Positions 16,604 through 25,508 of a DNA stretch of 64,000 nt are shown here, one piece after another. The stretch is from Nocardia sp. BMG51109. Lineage in GTDB: Bacteria > Actinomycetota > Actinomycetes > Mycobacteriales > Mycobacteriaceae. Numbering within the stretch: the first letter of the stretch is position 1; the number at the start of each line of letters is the position of its first letter. The DNA is taken from NCBI RefSeq assembly GCF_000526215.1, contig NZ_JAFQ01000004.1, positions 4,402,001-4,466,000 on the forward strand. The letters are read 5' to 3'. The notes under the pieces were generated by a model. It saw only the letters and a program-made list of their open reading frames with translations, did no database searches and had not been told where the DNA came from. A program made the position numbers and the translations under genes.

Positions 16604-17500
16604 TCAGAGGGGGGCGCCGTCGGCGGCCGCGGTGACGAGGTCGCTGGTGCGCTCGGGCGGAATCGCCTTGACGCACAGTCGATCCCAGAGCGCGTGGTAG
16701 ATGTCGACATCGCCGCGCTTGTCGAGGAACTGGGCGCCGGTGGCGTGCGAGACGTGCACGATATCGGGCAGGTCGGTGGCGCCGAAGCGCAGCACGGTGA
16801 ACGGAACGGTGCTGATGGCCGGGCCGATCGCGTGGTCGGGCATGATCTGCACGCTGATGTTGGGCTGTTCGGCCGCGCGGGCGAGATGGTCCAGCTGCTC
16901 GCCCCAGATCGTGCGGCCGCCGAGCTGCCGGCGCAACGCGGCCTGTTCGACGACCACCCAGATCCGGGGCGGATCGGCCCGGGTCAACAGCCGCTGATGC
17001 TGTTCGAGCACCTCGACCCGCCGCTGGATGTCCTCGGCGCACCCCGGATGCGAGATGCCGAACACCTCCCGCGCGTAGTCCGGTGTCTGTAGCAGGTGGG
17101 GGATCGTCCCGGGCGCGTAGGTGCGCAGCAGGGTGGCCGAATCCTCGAGGGCGAGGTAGGTGTCGAGCCAGCGGGGCGTGAGATCGGTGTCGAGGTGCCA
17201 GCGCCCGGACGTCCTCGCCCGCTGTGCCAGGTCGACGAACTCGGCGCGGGTGCCGGGGTCGTCGATGCCGTAGCAGGTCAGTAGGTCCTCCACATCGGTG
17301 GTGCGAAATCCCACCAACCCGGCCTCCAAGCGACTGATCTTCGAATGCGAGGCGCGGATCGCCCGGCCGGCCGCATCCCCTTTGATACCCGCGGCGAGGC
17401 GGAGTTTGCGCAGCCGGACCCCCAGAATCCGGCGCAGCAAGGCCGGGTCCTCGGGGTCGTCCTCGTCGCTTGCGAACGCGGAGCCGGTGCTGTGGGCCAC
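16604..17500 (-). CDS. XRE-family regulator with DUF5753 domain
   Basis: A 298-residue protein. The Xre helix-turn-helix lies at about residues 20-75 (LRRILGVRLRKLRLAAGIKGDAAGRAIRASHSKISRLEAGL). The rest is the DUF5753 domain common in actinobacteria (YAPGTIPHLLQTPDYAREVF, then the QPNISVQIMP stretch and PDIVHVSHATG). Genomes of this group encode dozens of such regulators, often paired with a small DUF397 protein; no DUF397 partner is visible next to it. GTG 17500 is chosen because GGGAGGA lies 5 bases upstream. It is divergent from the secreted propeller gene. Target genes are unknown. Confidence 0.9.
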   Translation of the reverse strand: MAHSTGSAFASDEDDPEDPALLRRILGVRLRKLRLAAGIKGDAAGRAIRASHSKISRLEAGLVGFRTTDVEDLLTCYGIDDPGTRAEFVDLAQRARTSGRWHLDTDLTPRWLDTYLALEDSATLLRTYAPGTIPHLLQTPDYAREVFGISHPGCAEDIQRRVEVLEQHQRLLTRADPPRIWVVVEQAALRRQLGGRTIWGEQLDHLARAAEQPNISVQIMPDHAIGPAISTVPFTVLRFGATDLPDIVHVSHATGAQFLDKRGDVDIYHALWDRLCVKAIPPERTSDLVTAAADGAPL

Positions 17501-17637
17501 CGATCCTCCCAATCGGTTCGGTCATCGTGTCTGAATCGAGTGTGTCACAGTTGCTCGCTCGCCGCTGTGCGGCGAATCGGCTCGGCGTCGGCGGGAGGGC
17601 GGGTTTGCTGGTAGTCAACCGGTCGGCCGATGACACG

Positions 17638-18852
17638 ATGGGCGGCATGCGACGCCGAGTACGAGCACCAGGGCCGGTCCGATCGCTCGTCCCGGTCGTG
17701 GTCGCGGCCGCCGGGCTCGGGCTGGTCGCTCCGTGGCCGGTGCCCGGCGATGCCGCTCCGTCGGTCGTCGAGGCCGGCCCGCTCACCTGCTTCGATGCCG
17801 CCGTCACCGCCTACGGGGACTCCGGCCGCGGCTGGACCGGCGGGGATTCGACCTGGTCCGCCGCGCTGCCGGGCGGTCGCGAGGTGTTCGCCTTCTCCGA
17901 CACGTTCCTGCCGCCCGTCGACCCACCGGGCCGCCCGCCGGACGCCGGGTTCGTGCACAACTCGTTCGTCGTCCGCGCGGCCGACGGGCGGCTGACCACC
18001 CTCGTCGGCGGTACCGCGGAGCGGCCGGCCGCGGTAGTCGAACCGGCGGACCCGGAGCACTGGTTCTGGTTCGGCGCGGCCACGTATCTCGGTGGCGCGC
18101 TCCAGGTTCCGCTCACCGAGTGGCGCTCGTCCGGGCCGGGACCGCTCGATCTCGAGTTCGTCGGATCGTCGGTGGCGCGGTTCGACGAGCACGACCTGCG
18201 CCGGCCGGTCGCGGTGACGCCGCTGCCCCGCGATCGTGGCATCCAGTGGGGCCAGTGGATACAGCCGGCGGGGGACCGGACGTACGTGTACGGCGTCGAG
18301 ACCGCGGCCGGCGACAAGCACCTGCACGTGGCGCGCGTCGAGGGGGCCGATCTCCGTAACCCGATGTCCTTCTGGACCGGGCGCGGATGGTCGGATTCCG
18401 AGGCGGAATCGGCCCGGGTCGCCGACGGGATCAACGCCGAATTCTCGGTGCATCCCCTGCGCCCGGACCGGTACCTGCTCGTCACCATGGCGGGCGGCGA
18501 CGGCTTCAGCGATCGGCTGATCGGCAGGTACGGCCCGACGCCGAGGGGCCCGTTCGGCCCCGCCACCACGCTGTACACCACGCCGGAGACGGGTGCGCCG
18601 GGGTCCTATCACGACCCCGACGTCTACACCTACAACGCGCACGCCCACCCTGAGTTCTCCACGCCGACGCGCCTGGTCGTCACCTACAACGTCAACAGCA
18701 TCGACACCGCGCCCGGCGGTGACGTGTACCGCCGCACGAGCATCTACCGCCCGCGCACGGTCCTGGTGACCCTGAAAGACGAACTCGGCGTCCGCGCGCG
18801 GGAGGGCGCGGCGCGGGAGATCTGTCCGCGCGGCCGCTCGGGCACGAGGTAG
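17638..18852 (+). CDS. Secreted beta-propeller-like protein (DUF4185/DUF5005 type)
   Basis: About 404 residues. A signal peptide (residues 4-40, RRRVRAPGPVRSLVPVVVAAAGLGLVA) is followed by repeated WTGGDSTWSAALPGGREVFAFSDTF, FVHNSFVV, HWFWFGAATY and DGINAEFSVHP blocks. These match secreted actinobacterial proteins of the DUF4185/DUF5005 kind, thought to fold like a five-bladed glycosidase propeller. A catalytic role is not demonstrated for the family. Starts at ATG 17638 and 17647 are both possible, with no strong ribosome-binding site for either. It is divergent from the XRE/DUF5753 regulator, 138 bp away. Confidence 0.7.
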   Translation: MGGMRRRVRAPGPVRSLVPVVVAAAGLGLVAPWPVPGDAAPSVVEAGPLTCFDAAVTAYGDSGRGWTGGDSTWSAALPGGREVFAFSDTFLPPVDPPGRPPDAGFVHNSFVVRAADGRLTTLVGGTAERPAAVVEPADPEHWFWFGAATYLGGALQVPLTEWRSSGPGPLDLEFVGSSVARFDEHDLRRPVAVTPLPRDRGIQWGQWIQPAGDRTYVYGVETAAGDKHLHVARVEGADLRNPMSFWTGRGWSDSEAESARVADGINAEFSVHPLRPDRYLLVTMAGGDGFSDRLIGRYGPTPRGPFGPATTLYTTPETGAPGSYHDPDVYTYNAHAHPEFSTPTRLVVTYNVNSIDTAPGGDVYRRTSIYRPRTVLVTLKDELGVRAREGAAREICPRGRSGTR

Positions 18853-18970
18853 TACGGCGACGCCGCTCGTCCTCGCTGCCGTCGTCCGGCCGCCGAATCC
18901 GGCATCGGCGCCACCTCGGCCGCGCGTCTGCCGGATGCGACCCGACTACCCTGTTGCACAAGGATTTCGC

Positions 18971-19720
18971 CTACTTCCGGGGCGTCCGCAGGATCGTGTC
19001 CAGGGTGGCCTCGAGGATCTCGCGGCGATGGACGACGCGGCCGAGGCCGACGCCGGCGATCGGTGCCGCGGCGGCGAGGAGGCGCGGGTAGGTGTCGGGC
19101 TCGACGCCGCCGCCGTAGAGGATGGCCGGCGGCCGGCCGTGCCGGGCGGCATGGCGGCGCAGGGTCCGGCAGACGATGGCGACGTGGCCGGGCGCGGCGG
19201 CCCGGCCGCCGATCGCCCAGGCCGGTTCGTAGAGCACCAGCAGCGCGGCGACGGCCTCGGCGGACAGGTCCCGGACGATGCCGTCGAACTGTCCGCAGAT
19301 CGCCTCCGCGGCGACGGCGGCGGGGAGATGGTCCCGTTCACCCAGGCAGACCACGGGCGTCAGCCCGGCGGCGTGCGCACCGGCCACCTTGCGGGCGATC
19401 AACTCGTCGGATTCGCCGCGCGCGCGGCGGTCGGCGTGACCGATCATCACGTGGGTGCAGCCGAGTTCGCACAGCAGCGCCGCCGGTGTCTCGCCGGTGT
19501 AGTTGCCGGTTTCGTACCAGGCGTCCTGCGCGCCGACCCCTATTCCGGTGCCGGACAAGGACTCCACGGCCATCGGCAGCAGCGGATCGGGCAGGCAGGC
19601 GAAGAATCCCGCCGCGCCCAGCTTGTCGGCCAGCGGCACCAGAACGGTGCGGATCCACTGTCGAGTCTCGGCGGCGCCGAGCGCCGCCTTGGTGTTGGTG
19701 CAGGTGACCACGTCGGGCAT
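18971..19720 (-). CDS. Triosephosphate-isomerase-family enzyme
   Basis: A 249-residue TIM-barrel protein of the TpiA family with conserved active-site positions: the Asn/Lys pair in CTNTKA (usually NWK), the electrophilic His in VMIGHADRR, the base Glu in LVLYEPAWAIGG, and the phosphate loop ILYGGGVEP. It departs from housekeeping TpiA at several of these motifs, which suggests a specialised isomerase. In erythritol catabolism a TpiA relative isomerises L-erythrulose 1-phosphate. It lies 13 bases downstream of a hexuloisomerase-like gene and is clearly in the same operon. The substrate is a phosphorylated ketose or aldose of unknown length. Confidence 0.85.
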   Translation of the reverse strand: MPDVVTCTNTKAALGAAETRQWIRTVLVPLADKLGAAGFFACLPDPLLPMAVESLSGTGIGVGAQDAWYETGNYTGETPAALLCELGCTHVMIGHADRRARGESDELIARKVAGAHAAGLTPVVCLGERDHLPAAVAAEAICGQFDGIVRDLSAEAVAALLVLYEPAWAIGGRAAAPGHVAIVCRTLRRHAARHGRPPAILYGGGVEPDTYPRLLAAAAPIAGVGLGRVVHRREILEATLDTILRTPRK

Positions 19721-19733
19721 GTGGGCTCCGGAC

Positions 19734-20351
19734 TCATTCGAAGTTGGTGTGGCGGCGCAGCATACGGTTGCGGTCGTAGCGGCCCAGGCGCTCCATGGAC
19801 AGCACGATCGCGTCGAGGAAGACGAAGGCTGTCTGCTCGAACAGCGTGCCCACGAACTGGACCGATTCGTCGCGGATGCCGTCGGCCGAGCGTTCCGGCA
19901 GCGCCACGGTGAGATCGGCGAGCGCGGCCAGCGACGAGTCCTCGGTGGCGGTGACGGCGGCCGTGGCGGCTCCGGAATCGATCGCGGTGCGCATATGCGC
20001 TGTGACGGTGGGTGTCTCGCCCGACCCGCTGCAGGCCACGACGAGGTCACCGGGCTCGCCGACCGCCGGGGCGGTCATCTCCGAGAACACGTGCGCCCGG
20101 AATCCCATATGCATCAACCGCATCGCGAAGGCGTCGACCGCCAGCTTGGAGCGTCCGGCGCCGACCACGAAGATCCGGTCGGCGGTGTTCAGCATGTCGA
20201 TGAGCGCGATCGCTTCGCGGGGCTGCGCCCGGGTCAGGACGGCCCGAAATTCTCCGGTCACGTCGTGGACGGCGCGCCGGAATTCCATTTCGGTGGTGTC
20301 GGCCAACGGCCGTAACTGCGGCTGACGCGCGGAGATTGCTGGGCGGATCAT
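19734..20351 (-). CDS. hxlB: SIS-domain isomerase, 6-phospho-3-hexuloisomerase type
   Basis: A 205-residue sugar-isomerase-domain protein. The SIS core runs IFVVGAGRSKLAVDAFAMRLMHMGFRAHVFSE (residues 58-90), then GDLVVACSGSGETPTVTAHM, with the Gly/Ser phosphate-binding loop. This is the signature of 6-phospho-3-hexuloisomerase, which converts hexulose 6-phosphate to fructose 6-phosphate in the ribulose monophosphate route. The partner 3-hexulose-6-phosphate synthase is not in this window, so the real substrate may differ. The ATG at 20351 has GAGGAG 6 bases upstream. It is co-directional with the downstream TIM-like gene and the upstream AraC gene. Confidence 0.82.
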   Translation of the reverse strand: MIRPAISARQPQLRPLADTTEMEFRRAVHDVTGEFRAVLTRAQPREAIALIDMLNTADRIFVVGAGRSKLAVDAFAMRLMHMGFRAHVFSEMTAPAVGEPGDLVVACSGSGETPTVTAHMRTAIDSGAATAAVTATEDSSLAALADLTVALPERSADGIRDESVQFVGTLFEQTAFVFLDAIVLSMERLGRYDRNRMLRRHTNFE

Positions 20352-20413
20352 GATGTCTCCTCGGCGCTGTCGTGAAATTCCGACCTCTCCGGAAATCTAT
20401 CCCGGTAATAACG

Positions 20414-21412
20414 CTACGGTACGTGAATCGAATTCGACGGGGATACGCCGAACTCGTCCCTATAGGCCTGCGCGAAACGTCCCAGATTGCTGAAACCCCA
20501 GCGGGCCGCCGCGATCGCCACGGCGCCCCGTTGTGCCGGGCTCGCCAACAGGTCGGCGCGAGCCCGCCACAGCCGGACCCGGCGGAGATATGCCGTGGGT
20601 GTGGTGTCCAGATATCTCGAGAAGATCTCCTGCAGGGAACGGACGCTCATACCGCCCACGGCCGCCAGATCGGCGACGGACTTCGGTGCCGTCGGATTGC
20701 GGTGAATATGTTCGACGATCCGGCTCAGCTCGGGCGGCACCGGGGAACTCCGGCCGCCGACGAGCCGGTCCCGATAATCGTGCCGCGCCGTCACCAGCAG
20801 GGTTGTCAGCAGCGACTGCTCCACCACCCGGGCCAGCGGCGGCCGGCACACGGGCGTCCCCGGCATATCCGCCATGTCGAGATAGGCGCGCAGCAGCCGG
20901 TGCCACAATCCGCCGCAGCCGCGGATGTCCAGTTCCGGCGAGAATGCCGGTGCGCGTGGTGGTATTCGTTCCTGCAGCAGCGTCTCGAGATGTGCCGTCA
21001 GGGCGGCGGCGTCGATGCGGGTGAGGAGCATGACGCACTGTGCCGACCACCATGTTCGGACGGCGGTGAAGGGCCCGATGACCGCTCCGCTGTGCCCGCA
21101 TCGCATCGTCACTCGTGGCCTGCCGGACGTGCCCAGGTGCAGATGTGCCGTGCCGCTCAGGGGAATCGCCACGGTGTAGAAGTCGGCCGCGGTGTCCTCC
21201 TCGGCCCGGATCTCGACCGGCGAAGCGAAACTCAGCTCGTGCACCGACAACGATCCCCATCGAATCCGGCGATGGCGGGCATCGAATTCCTCCGGATCGC
21301 CGAGAATGCGGAGAGCATGGCGGCGGAAAATCGAACTGTTGCGCCCGCACGCCTCGATCGGATTGTTGGTGTGAAAAAGTTGATGTCCCTCGGGTACGCC
21401 AGATTCGGACAA
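20414..21412 (-). CDS. AraC-family regulator (AraC_binding_2 type)
   Basis: A 332-residue regulator with an N-terminal sensor half resembling AraC_binding_2 proteins (FTAVRTWWSAQCVMLLTRIDAAAL) and a C-terminal double helix-turn-helix. The latter runs KSVADLAAVGGMSVRSLQEIFSRYLDTTPTAYLRRVRL and ARWGFSNLGRFAQAYRDEFGVSPS. The start is TTG 21412, supported by AGGAG 7 bases upstream. It is transcribed just ahead of hxlB and the TIM-like gene with a 62-bp gap, so it may be their activator and possibly co-transcribed with them. Confidence 0.9.
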   Translation of the reverse strand: MSESGVPEGHQLFHTNNPIEACGRNSSIFRRHALRILGDPEEFDARHRRIRWGSLSVHELSFASPVEIRAEEDTAADFYTVAIPLSGTAHLHLGTSGRPRVTMRCGHSGAVIGPFTAVRTWWSAQCVMLLTRIDAAALTAHLETLLQERIPPRAPAFSPELDIRGCGGLWHRLLRAYLDMADMPGTPVCRPPLARVVEQSLLTTLLVTARHDYRDRLVGGRSSPVPPELSRIVEHIHRNPTAPKSVADLAAVGGMSVRSLQEIFSRYLDTTPTAYLRRVRLWRARADLLASPAQRGAVAIAAARWGFSNLGRFAQAYRDEFGVSPSNSIHVP

Positions 21413-21692
21413 CGGCTACTCCTGCAATGAATGCGGCCGTAGTGTCTCCGCGGTAACTGTCTCAAGTTTATGGCGTGCGTGATCTGTTGTCCAGAAAATC
21501 GCGGGAGGTGCCGTCGGGAACGGGAATGCTACCGTGCGCCGACGCGATATCTCGACCCGCGGTCCTGCGTTGTTCGACGTAATCGGGATCGTCGTCGGTT
21601 TCGTTCGATGTGTACCGACTGGTTTTGATTGCCCTCGATCCGACGTGCCGCGTTCGGGCCGGAGAGCGCACAGCCGGCGTTCTTCGGCATGG

Positions 21693-22136
21693 TCACCCTC
21701 GTTCGTCCAGGGGATCGGTGTGGTGGTGGAAGATTCGCCACGCGCCGCGTTCGCGGCGCAACAGCACGGTGACTCGGCGGACCCGGACCTCGCCCGCCGG
21801 CCGCAGGTCGGTGATGCGTTCTCGCAGTGCGAAGCAGCCCAGCTCGCCGCTGCCGAGGCTGTGCAGGAGTTGTTCGTCGTAGCGAATCCGCCAGCCGGAG
21901 AACCGCTCCGCCGAGCGGGCGATGGCGGCATCGACCTGGTCCCATCCGGTCGCGCAGCCGCCGGCGGACCCCAGCATCGTCACGTCGGGACGCCGGGACC
22001 ACAGGTCGCGATAGGGCCGGGGCTCCCCCGACAGCAGGTGCCGGATCGCGGTGCGTAGCAGGCGGACCGCACCGTCCCAGTCCGCACCGTCCCCATCCGC
22101 ACCGTCCCCATCCGCGTTTCTCCCATCCTCGGTCAC
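21693..22136 (-). CDS. SnoaL/DUF4440-like NTF2-fold protein
   Basis: A 147-residue protein of the NTF2-like fold (residues 25-145: AIRHLLSGEPRPYRDLWSRRPDVTMLGSAGG, then WRIRYDEQLLHSLGSG and RVTVLLRRERGAWRIFHHH). Members act as small-molecule isomerases or hydrolases, or simply bind ligands; no catalytic assignment can be made. The N-terminus contains a short run of GDGAD repeats encoded by 15-bp tandem units (22081-22095 and 22096-22110), so its length may vary between strains. The GTG at 22136 has GGAGA about 9 bases upstream. It lies beside the acyl-CoA ligase gene on the same strand. Confidence 0.72.
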   Translation of the reverse strand: MTEDGRNADGDGADGDGADWDGAVRLLRTAIRHLLSGEPRPYRDLWSRRPDVTMLGSAGGCATGWDQVDAAIARSAERFSGWRIRYDEQLLHSLGSGELGCFALRERITDLRPAGEVRVRRVTVLLRRERGAWRIFHHHTDPLDERG

Positions 22137-22291
22137 GACGAGCGTCTCCGTTCGATATCGTGAATGGCTGCCCGAACGAAATGTGTGCCTGGTGCTATCT
22201 TCAAGCTAACTTCGCCTGGCGGTTCCATCGCCGGTACGCGCGATGTGTACGCGAGGGATGCGCGAAATGTCCTGTGGGTGGAACGGCCGTG

Positions 22292-23848
22292 TCAGACCAC
22301 GCGAGTGTCGTGTCCTTCCCAATACTGTTCGCGCAGAACGCGTTTATGCAGTTTCCCGCTGGGGTCGCGGGGCAGCTCGCCGACGAAGTCGATGCTGCGC
22401 GGGCATTTGTAGGACGCCAGTTCGGCGCGGCACCGGGCCATCAGGTCGGCCGCGAGCCGCTCGCCCGCCGAGTCCGGATCCACCGGCTGGACAAGGGCTT
22501 TCACCGCCTCACCCATCTCCGGATCCGGGACGCCGAGAACGGCGGCGTCGGCGACCGCGGGGTGGGCGAGCAGGACGTTCTCGGTCTCCTGCGGGTAGAT
22601 GTTCACGCCGCCGGAAATGATCATGTGCGCCCGCCGGTCGGTCAGGTAGAGATAGCCGTCCTCGTCCAGATAGCCCATGTCGCCGAGGGTGCGCCAGCCG
22701 CGCTCGTGGGTGACCGACGCGGTCTCGTCCGGGTTGTTGTGATATTCGAACGGTCGGCCGCCGTCGAAGTACACCACCCCGACCCGGCCGGTCGGCCGCT
22801 CGGTGCCGTCCTCGCCGACGATATGGCACCGCTGCATCGGCTTCCCCACCGATCCGGGGTGCGCCAGCCATTCCGGGGCGGTGATGTAGGTGCTGCCGAC
22901 GTCCTCGGTGCCGGAGTAGTACTCGCTCAGAATCGGCCCCCACCACTCGATCATCTGCCGCTTCACCGCGACCGGGCACGGCGCCGCCGAATGCACCACA
23001 TCGATCAGGCTCGACGTGTCGTAGCGCTCGCGTTCGGCCGCCGGCAGCCGCAGCATCCGGACGAACATCGTCGGAACCATCTGCGCGTGCGTCACCCGGT
23101 ACCGCTCGATCAGTTCCAGGCACTGCCGCGGATCGAACCGCTCCATCACCACCACGGTGCCGCCGAGACGATGCCAGGACATCGAGACCACCAGCGGCGC
23201 ACCGTGATACAGCGGCGCGGGGGACAGGTAGACCGCGCCCTCGGTACTCCCGCTCAGGTACAGCCCCTGCGCGATCTGCACCGGCGCCGCCGCCGGATCG
23301 CCCAGCGCGGTGGCGGGCAGGGGTTTGCGAATTCCCTTCGGCCTGCCCGTCGTTCCCGACGAGTACAGCATCTCCCGGCCCTCGCATTCGTCGGCGAGCG
23401 GCAGCGGCGGGTGCTCGGTCAGCAGGTCCTCGTAGCGGTCGAAGCCGGGCAGATCCCCGTGCGCGCAGAGGCGGACCGCGATGTTCGACAGCTCCAGGCC
23501 GGCGACCACACCGGCCACCGACTCGTCGGCCACCAGGGCGACGGCCCCGCAGTCGTCCAGGATGTACTGCACCTCGCCCGTCCGCAGGTGCCGGTTGACC
23601 GCGGTGTAGTACAGTCCGGAACGTTGTGCCGCCCAGGCGATTTCGAGATACTCCCGGTTGTTGTCCAGCAGGATGGCGATGTGATCGCCGATGCCGAGTC
23701 CGCGCGCCCGCAGCGCCCGGCCGAGCCGGATGGATCGGTCCTCGAGCTGCGCGTAGGTCACCACCTCGCCGCTGGATGCCATCACGATCGCCGGGCGGTC
23801 CGGGGTCCGGGCTGCATGCCGGCCCGGCGTCATCGTCGCTTCGGTCAT
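22292..23848 (-). CDS. Fatty-acyl-CoA synthetase (FadD4-like)
   Basis: A 518-residue AMP-forming acyl-CoA ligase. The P-loop-like motif [18 protein letters not shown] is at about residues 165-182. [15 protein letters not shown] is the adenine-binding motif, [23 protein letters not shown] holds the hinge Asp/Arg, and [12 protein letters not shown] provides the C-terminal catalytic Lys. It activates a fatty or other hydrophobic carboxylic acid with ATP and CoA. The ATG at 23848 follows GGCGAG. An AT-rich palindrome at 23904-23920 lies about 60 bp upstream and is a candidate operator. The acid chain length is unknown. Confidence 0.92.
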   Translation of the reverse strand: MTEATMTPGRHAARTPDRPAIVMASSGEVVTYAQLEDRSIRLGRALRARGLGIGDHIAILLDNNREYLEIAWAAQRSGLYYTAVNRHLRTGEVQYILDDCGAVALVADESVAGVVAGLELSNIAVRLCAHGDLPGFDRYEDLLTEHPPLPLADECEGREMLYSSGTTGRPKGIRKPLPATALGDPAAAPVQIAQGLYLSGSTEGAVYLSPAPLYHGAPLVVSMSWHRLGGTVVVMERFDPRQCLELIERYRVTHAQMVPTMFVRMLRLPAAERERYDTSSLIDVVHSAAPCPVAVKRQMIEWWGPILSEYYSGTEDVGSTYITAPEWLAHPGSVGKPMQRCHIVGEDGTERPTGRVGVVYFDGGRPFEYHNNPDETASVTHERGWRTLGDMGYLDEDGYLYLTDRRAHMIISGGVNIYPQETENVLLAHPAVADAAVLGVPDPEMGEAVKALVQPVDPDSAGERLAADLMARCRAELASYKCPRSIDFVGELPRDPSGKLHKRVLREQYWEGHDTRVV

Positions 23849-23903
23849 CGCTACTCGCCTCCGGCCGGGCCCACTCCGGCCGGTCGGCTCGCCGGTGAGC
23901 GCG

Positions 23904-23920
23904 TAAGAACAATGTTCTCA
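23904..23920. promoter_or_regulatory. Candidate operator upstream of the acyl-CoA synthetase
   Basis: AGAAC-AAT-GTTCT at 23906-23918 is a perfect inverted repeat, extended to 17 bp by a further T/A pair with one mismatch. It is followed by the 8-bp palindrome CAGTACTG at 23920-23927. The site sits about 60 bp before the ligase start in an AT-rich pocket, as expected for a TetR-type repressor of fatty-acid genes. The cognate regulator is not identified. Confidence 0.5.
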
Positions 23921-24117
23921 GTACTGAAATATAAGGTTTCCATCGGCGCCGTCGAGCGTCAACCGCCTCACCCCGCGGGATGGGCGACGGACGTGATCTC
24001 GGTGTACTGGTCGAACCCGGCGACACTCCTCCCGTTCGGATTGGGCCAGGAAACCGCCCGCTCTGCGACGATGCCCTGATCGGTGCCTACCCGGCCGAGG
24101 ACATCGGCGATGATCCG

Positions 24118-24528
24118 TCAGCGGGCCAGGGTCAGGAGGTCCGTGCGGGCGGTGCGTCCGGTCACTCGCGCCAGCAACGGCGAGTAGATCAGCGGAAGGC
24201 CGATTTCCACGACGAGCATGGCGATGTAGAACCAGTGTGGCCAGCCGACGTAGGCGACGGTCAGCAGGCGCACCAGTCCGCCGGCGAAGAACACCAGCAT
24301 CAGCAGATGGATCAGCCCGGAGTGGCGGTCGAGATCCCTTGCGGCCCGGACACAGACGATGCCGTAGGCGAGGAACAGCACCATCACCATCCGGATATCG
24401 GAGTCCAGCGTCGCATTCGGTGTGTTCGCCCCGATGATCGTGCTCGGCCCGATGACGATGTGCGCCAGCGCGATCGTGGCACAGACGACACCGAAGACGA
24501 CGAGAAACCACTGCAATACAGCCCGCAC
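24118..24528 (-). CDS. DUF4345 four-helix membrane protein
   Basis: A 136-residue integral membrane protein with four hydrophobic segments: LQWFLVVFGVVCATIALAHI, IRMVMVLFLAYGIVCVRAA, LIHLLMLVFFAGGLVRLLTVAYV and FYIAMLVVEIGLPLIYSPLL. The spacing and charged loops match the DUF4345 family, whose function is unknown. GTG 24528 is preceded by GAGGGCGGAG. It is divergent from a TetR regulator, and the two share a region with two operator-like palindromes, so it is the likely target of that repressor. Confidence 0.75.
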   Translation of the reverse strand: MRAVLQWFLVVFGVVCATIALAHIVIGPSTIIGANTPNATLDSDIRMVMVLFLAYGIVCVRAARDLDRHSGLIHLLMLVFFAGGLVRLLTVAYVGWPHWFYIAMLVVEIGLPLIYSPLLARVTGRTARTDLLTLAR

Positions 24529-24556
24529 AACTCCGCCCTCCAGCAGTGCCGCACTT

Positions 24557-24617
24557 AGTACACAAGTGTCTACTAGATCCGGGCAAGGGTAGGCAGATAA
24601 GTAGACGTGTGTCAACT
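24557..24617. promoter_or_regulatory. Two TetR operator-like palindromes
   Basis: AGTACACAAGTGTCTACT at 24557-24574 and AGTAGACGTGTGTCAACT at 24600-24617 are related imperfect palindromes with AGT-n-n-ACA...TGT-n-n-ACT half-sites. Their centres are 43 bp apart, close to four helical turns. They lie between the divergent DUF4345 and TetR genes; the second ends 11 bp before the TetR start. Confidence 0.6.
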
Positions 24618-24628
24618 AAGCTGAGGCG

Positions 24629-25225
24629 ATGCCACCGCGCCGCCGCCTCTCGCCCGACCAGCGTCGTGCCGAACTGCTCGACGCCGGAGCCCGGCTGTTC
24701 GCCGAAATGCCCTACGAGCGGGTGCAGATGGAGCAGATCGCCGAGCGGGCCGGTGTGTCCCGCGCGCTGCTGTATCGCCACTTCCCGAAGAAGAGCGCCC
24801 TGTTCGCCGCGATCTACGAGCGCGCGGCGGGGACATTGCAGGCCGAGGTGCGCATCGATCCGGACGTCCCGCTGACCGGGCAGGTCGCCGCCGGGCTGGA
24901 CGTGCACCTGGAGTACTTCGCCGCCAACCGGAACACGGTGCTCGCGGCCAATCGGGCGCTGTCGGGCGATCCGGTCGTGCAGGCGATCGTCTTCGGCGAA
25001 CACACCGCGATGCGCGAGGTCGTGCTCGGCGCCACGGACCTCACCGGCGCGGCCCGCGCCGCCATGTCCGCCCTGCTGACCTCCTGGCTGATGTTCGTCC
25101 ACACGCTCTGCCTGGAATGGCTCGAACACGACCGCCCGACCCGCGAACAGGTCCACTCGATGTGTATGGGCGCCTTCACCGGAGCGGTTGCCGCACTGCG
25201 TGATTCGCCGGGCCCCGAGGGTTGA
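24629..25225 (+). CDS. TetR-family transcriptional regulator
   Basis: A 198-residue regulator. The DNA-binding part LSPDQRRAELLDAGARLFAEMPYERVQMEQIAERAGVSRALLYRHFPKKSALFAAIYERA is a typical TetR helix-turn-helix, and the remaining helices form the ligand domain. The ATG at 24629 has only GAGG two bases upstream and lies just behind a palindrome, so translation may be leaderless or start slightly downstream. It probably represses the divergent DUF4345 membrane protein gene and itself. Ligand unknown. Confidence 0.88.
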   Translation: MPPRRRLSPDQRRAELLDAGARLFAEMPYERVQMEQIAERAGVSRALLYRHFPKKSALFAAIYERAAGTLQAEVRIDPDVPLTGQVAAGLDVHLEYFAANRNTVLAANRALSGDPVVQAIVFGEHTAMREVVLGATDLTGAARAAMSALLTSWLMFVHTLCLEWLEHDRPTREQVHSMCMGAFTGAVAALRDSPGPEG

Positions 25226-25508
25226 TCCCGGCCGGGTCGAACATTGTGCCCGCCCGAGCGGGCAGCCGGCGGAGGTCGGCGAGCCCGTCCTCGCCGAGAG
25301 GGCCGCCCACTCGCCGTTCGATGTCGGCCGCGGTCATGGGCCCGTTCCGTGAGACCGCGAGAAGTCCCGTCAGGGGTAGTGATAGCGTCCTGCGTGGGAA
25401 GCGGGAGTGTTCTCCGCCGGTGACCGAACGAGCGGGTCCAGGGAGATGTACGGGGCCGCTGTTCGGCCGGCCGGTGCCGACAGGATTCGACCGAGCTGGA
25501 GGGGAATT
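25226..25508. other. Intergenic stretch before the second flavodoxin
   Basis: No intact gene is seen in these 280 bases. On the minus strand one frame reads TGLLAVSRNGPMTAADIERRVGG, vaguely like a winged-helix segment, but no start signal or family match supports a gene. Confidence 0.4.

Noticed and set aside
23968..24117. Minus-strand open stretch reading GRSVAGFDQYTEITSVAHPAG, like the tail of an aldehyde dehydrogenase
   Set aside because: Only 49 codons, no start, and the resemblance to an ALDH C-terminus is too weak to call a pseudogene.
25226..25400. Minus-strand frame with TGLLAVSRNGPMTAADIERRVGG, winged-helix-like
   Set aside because: No ribosome-binding site, no complete domain and no family match.
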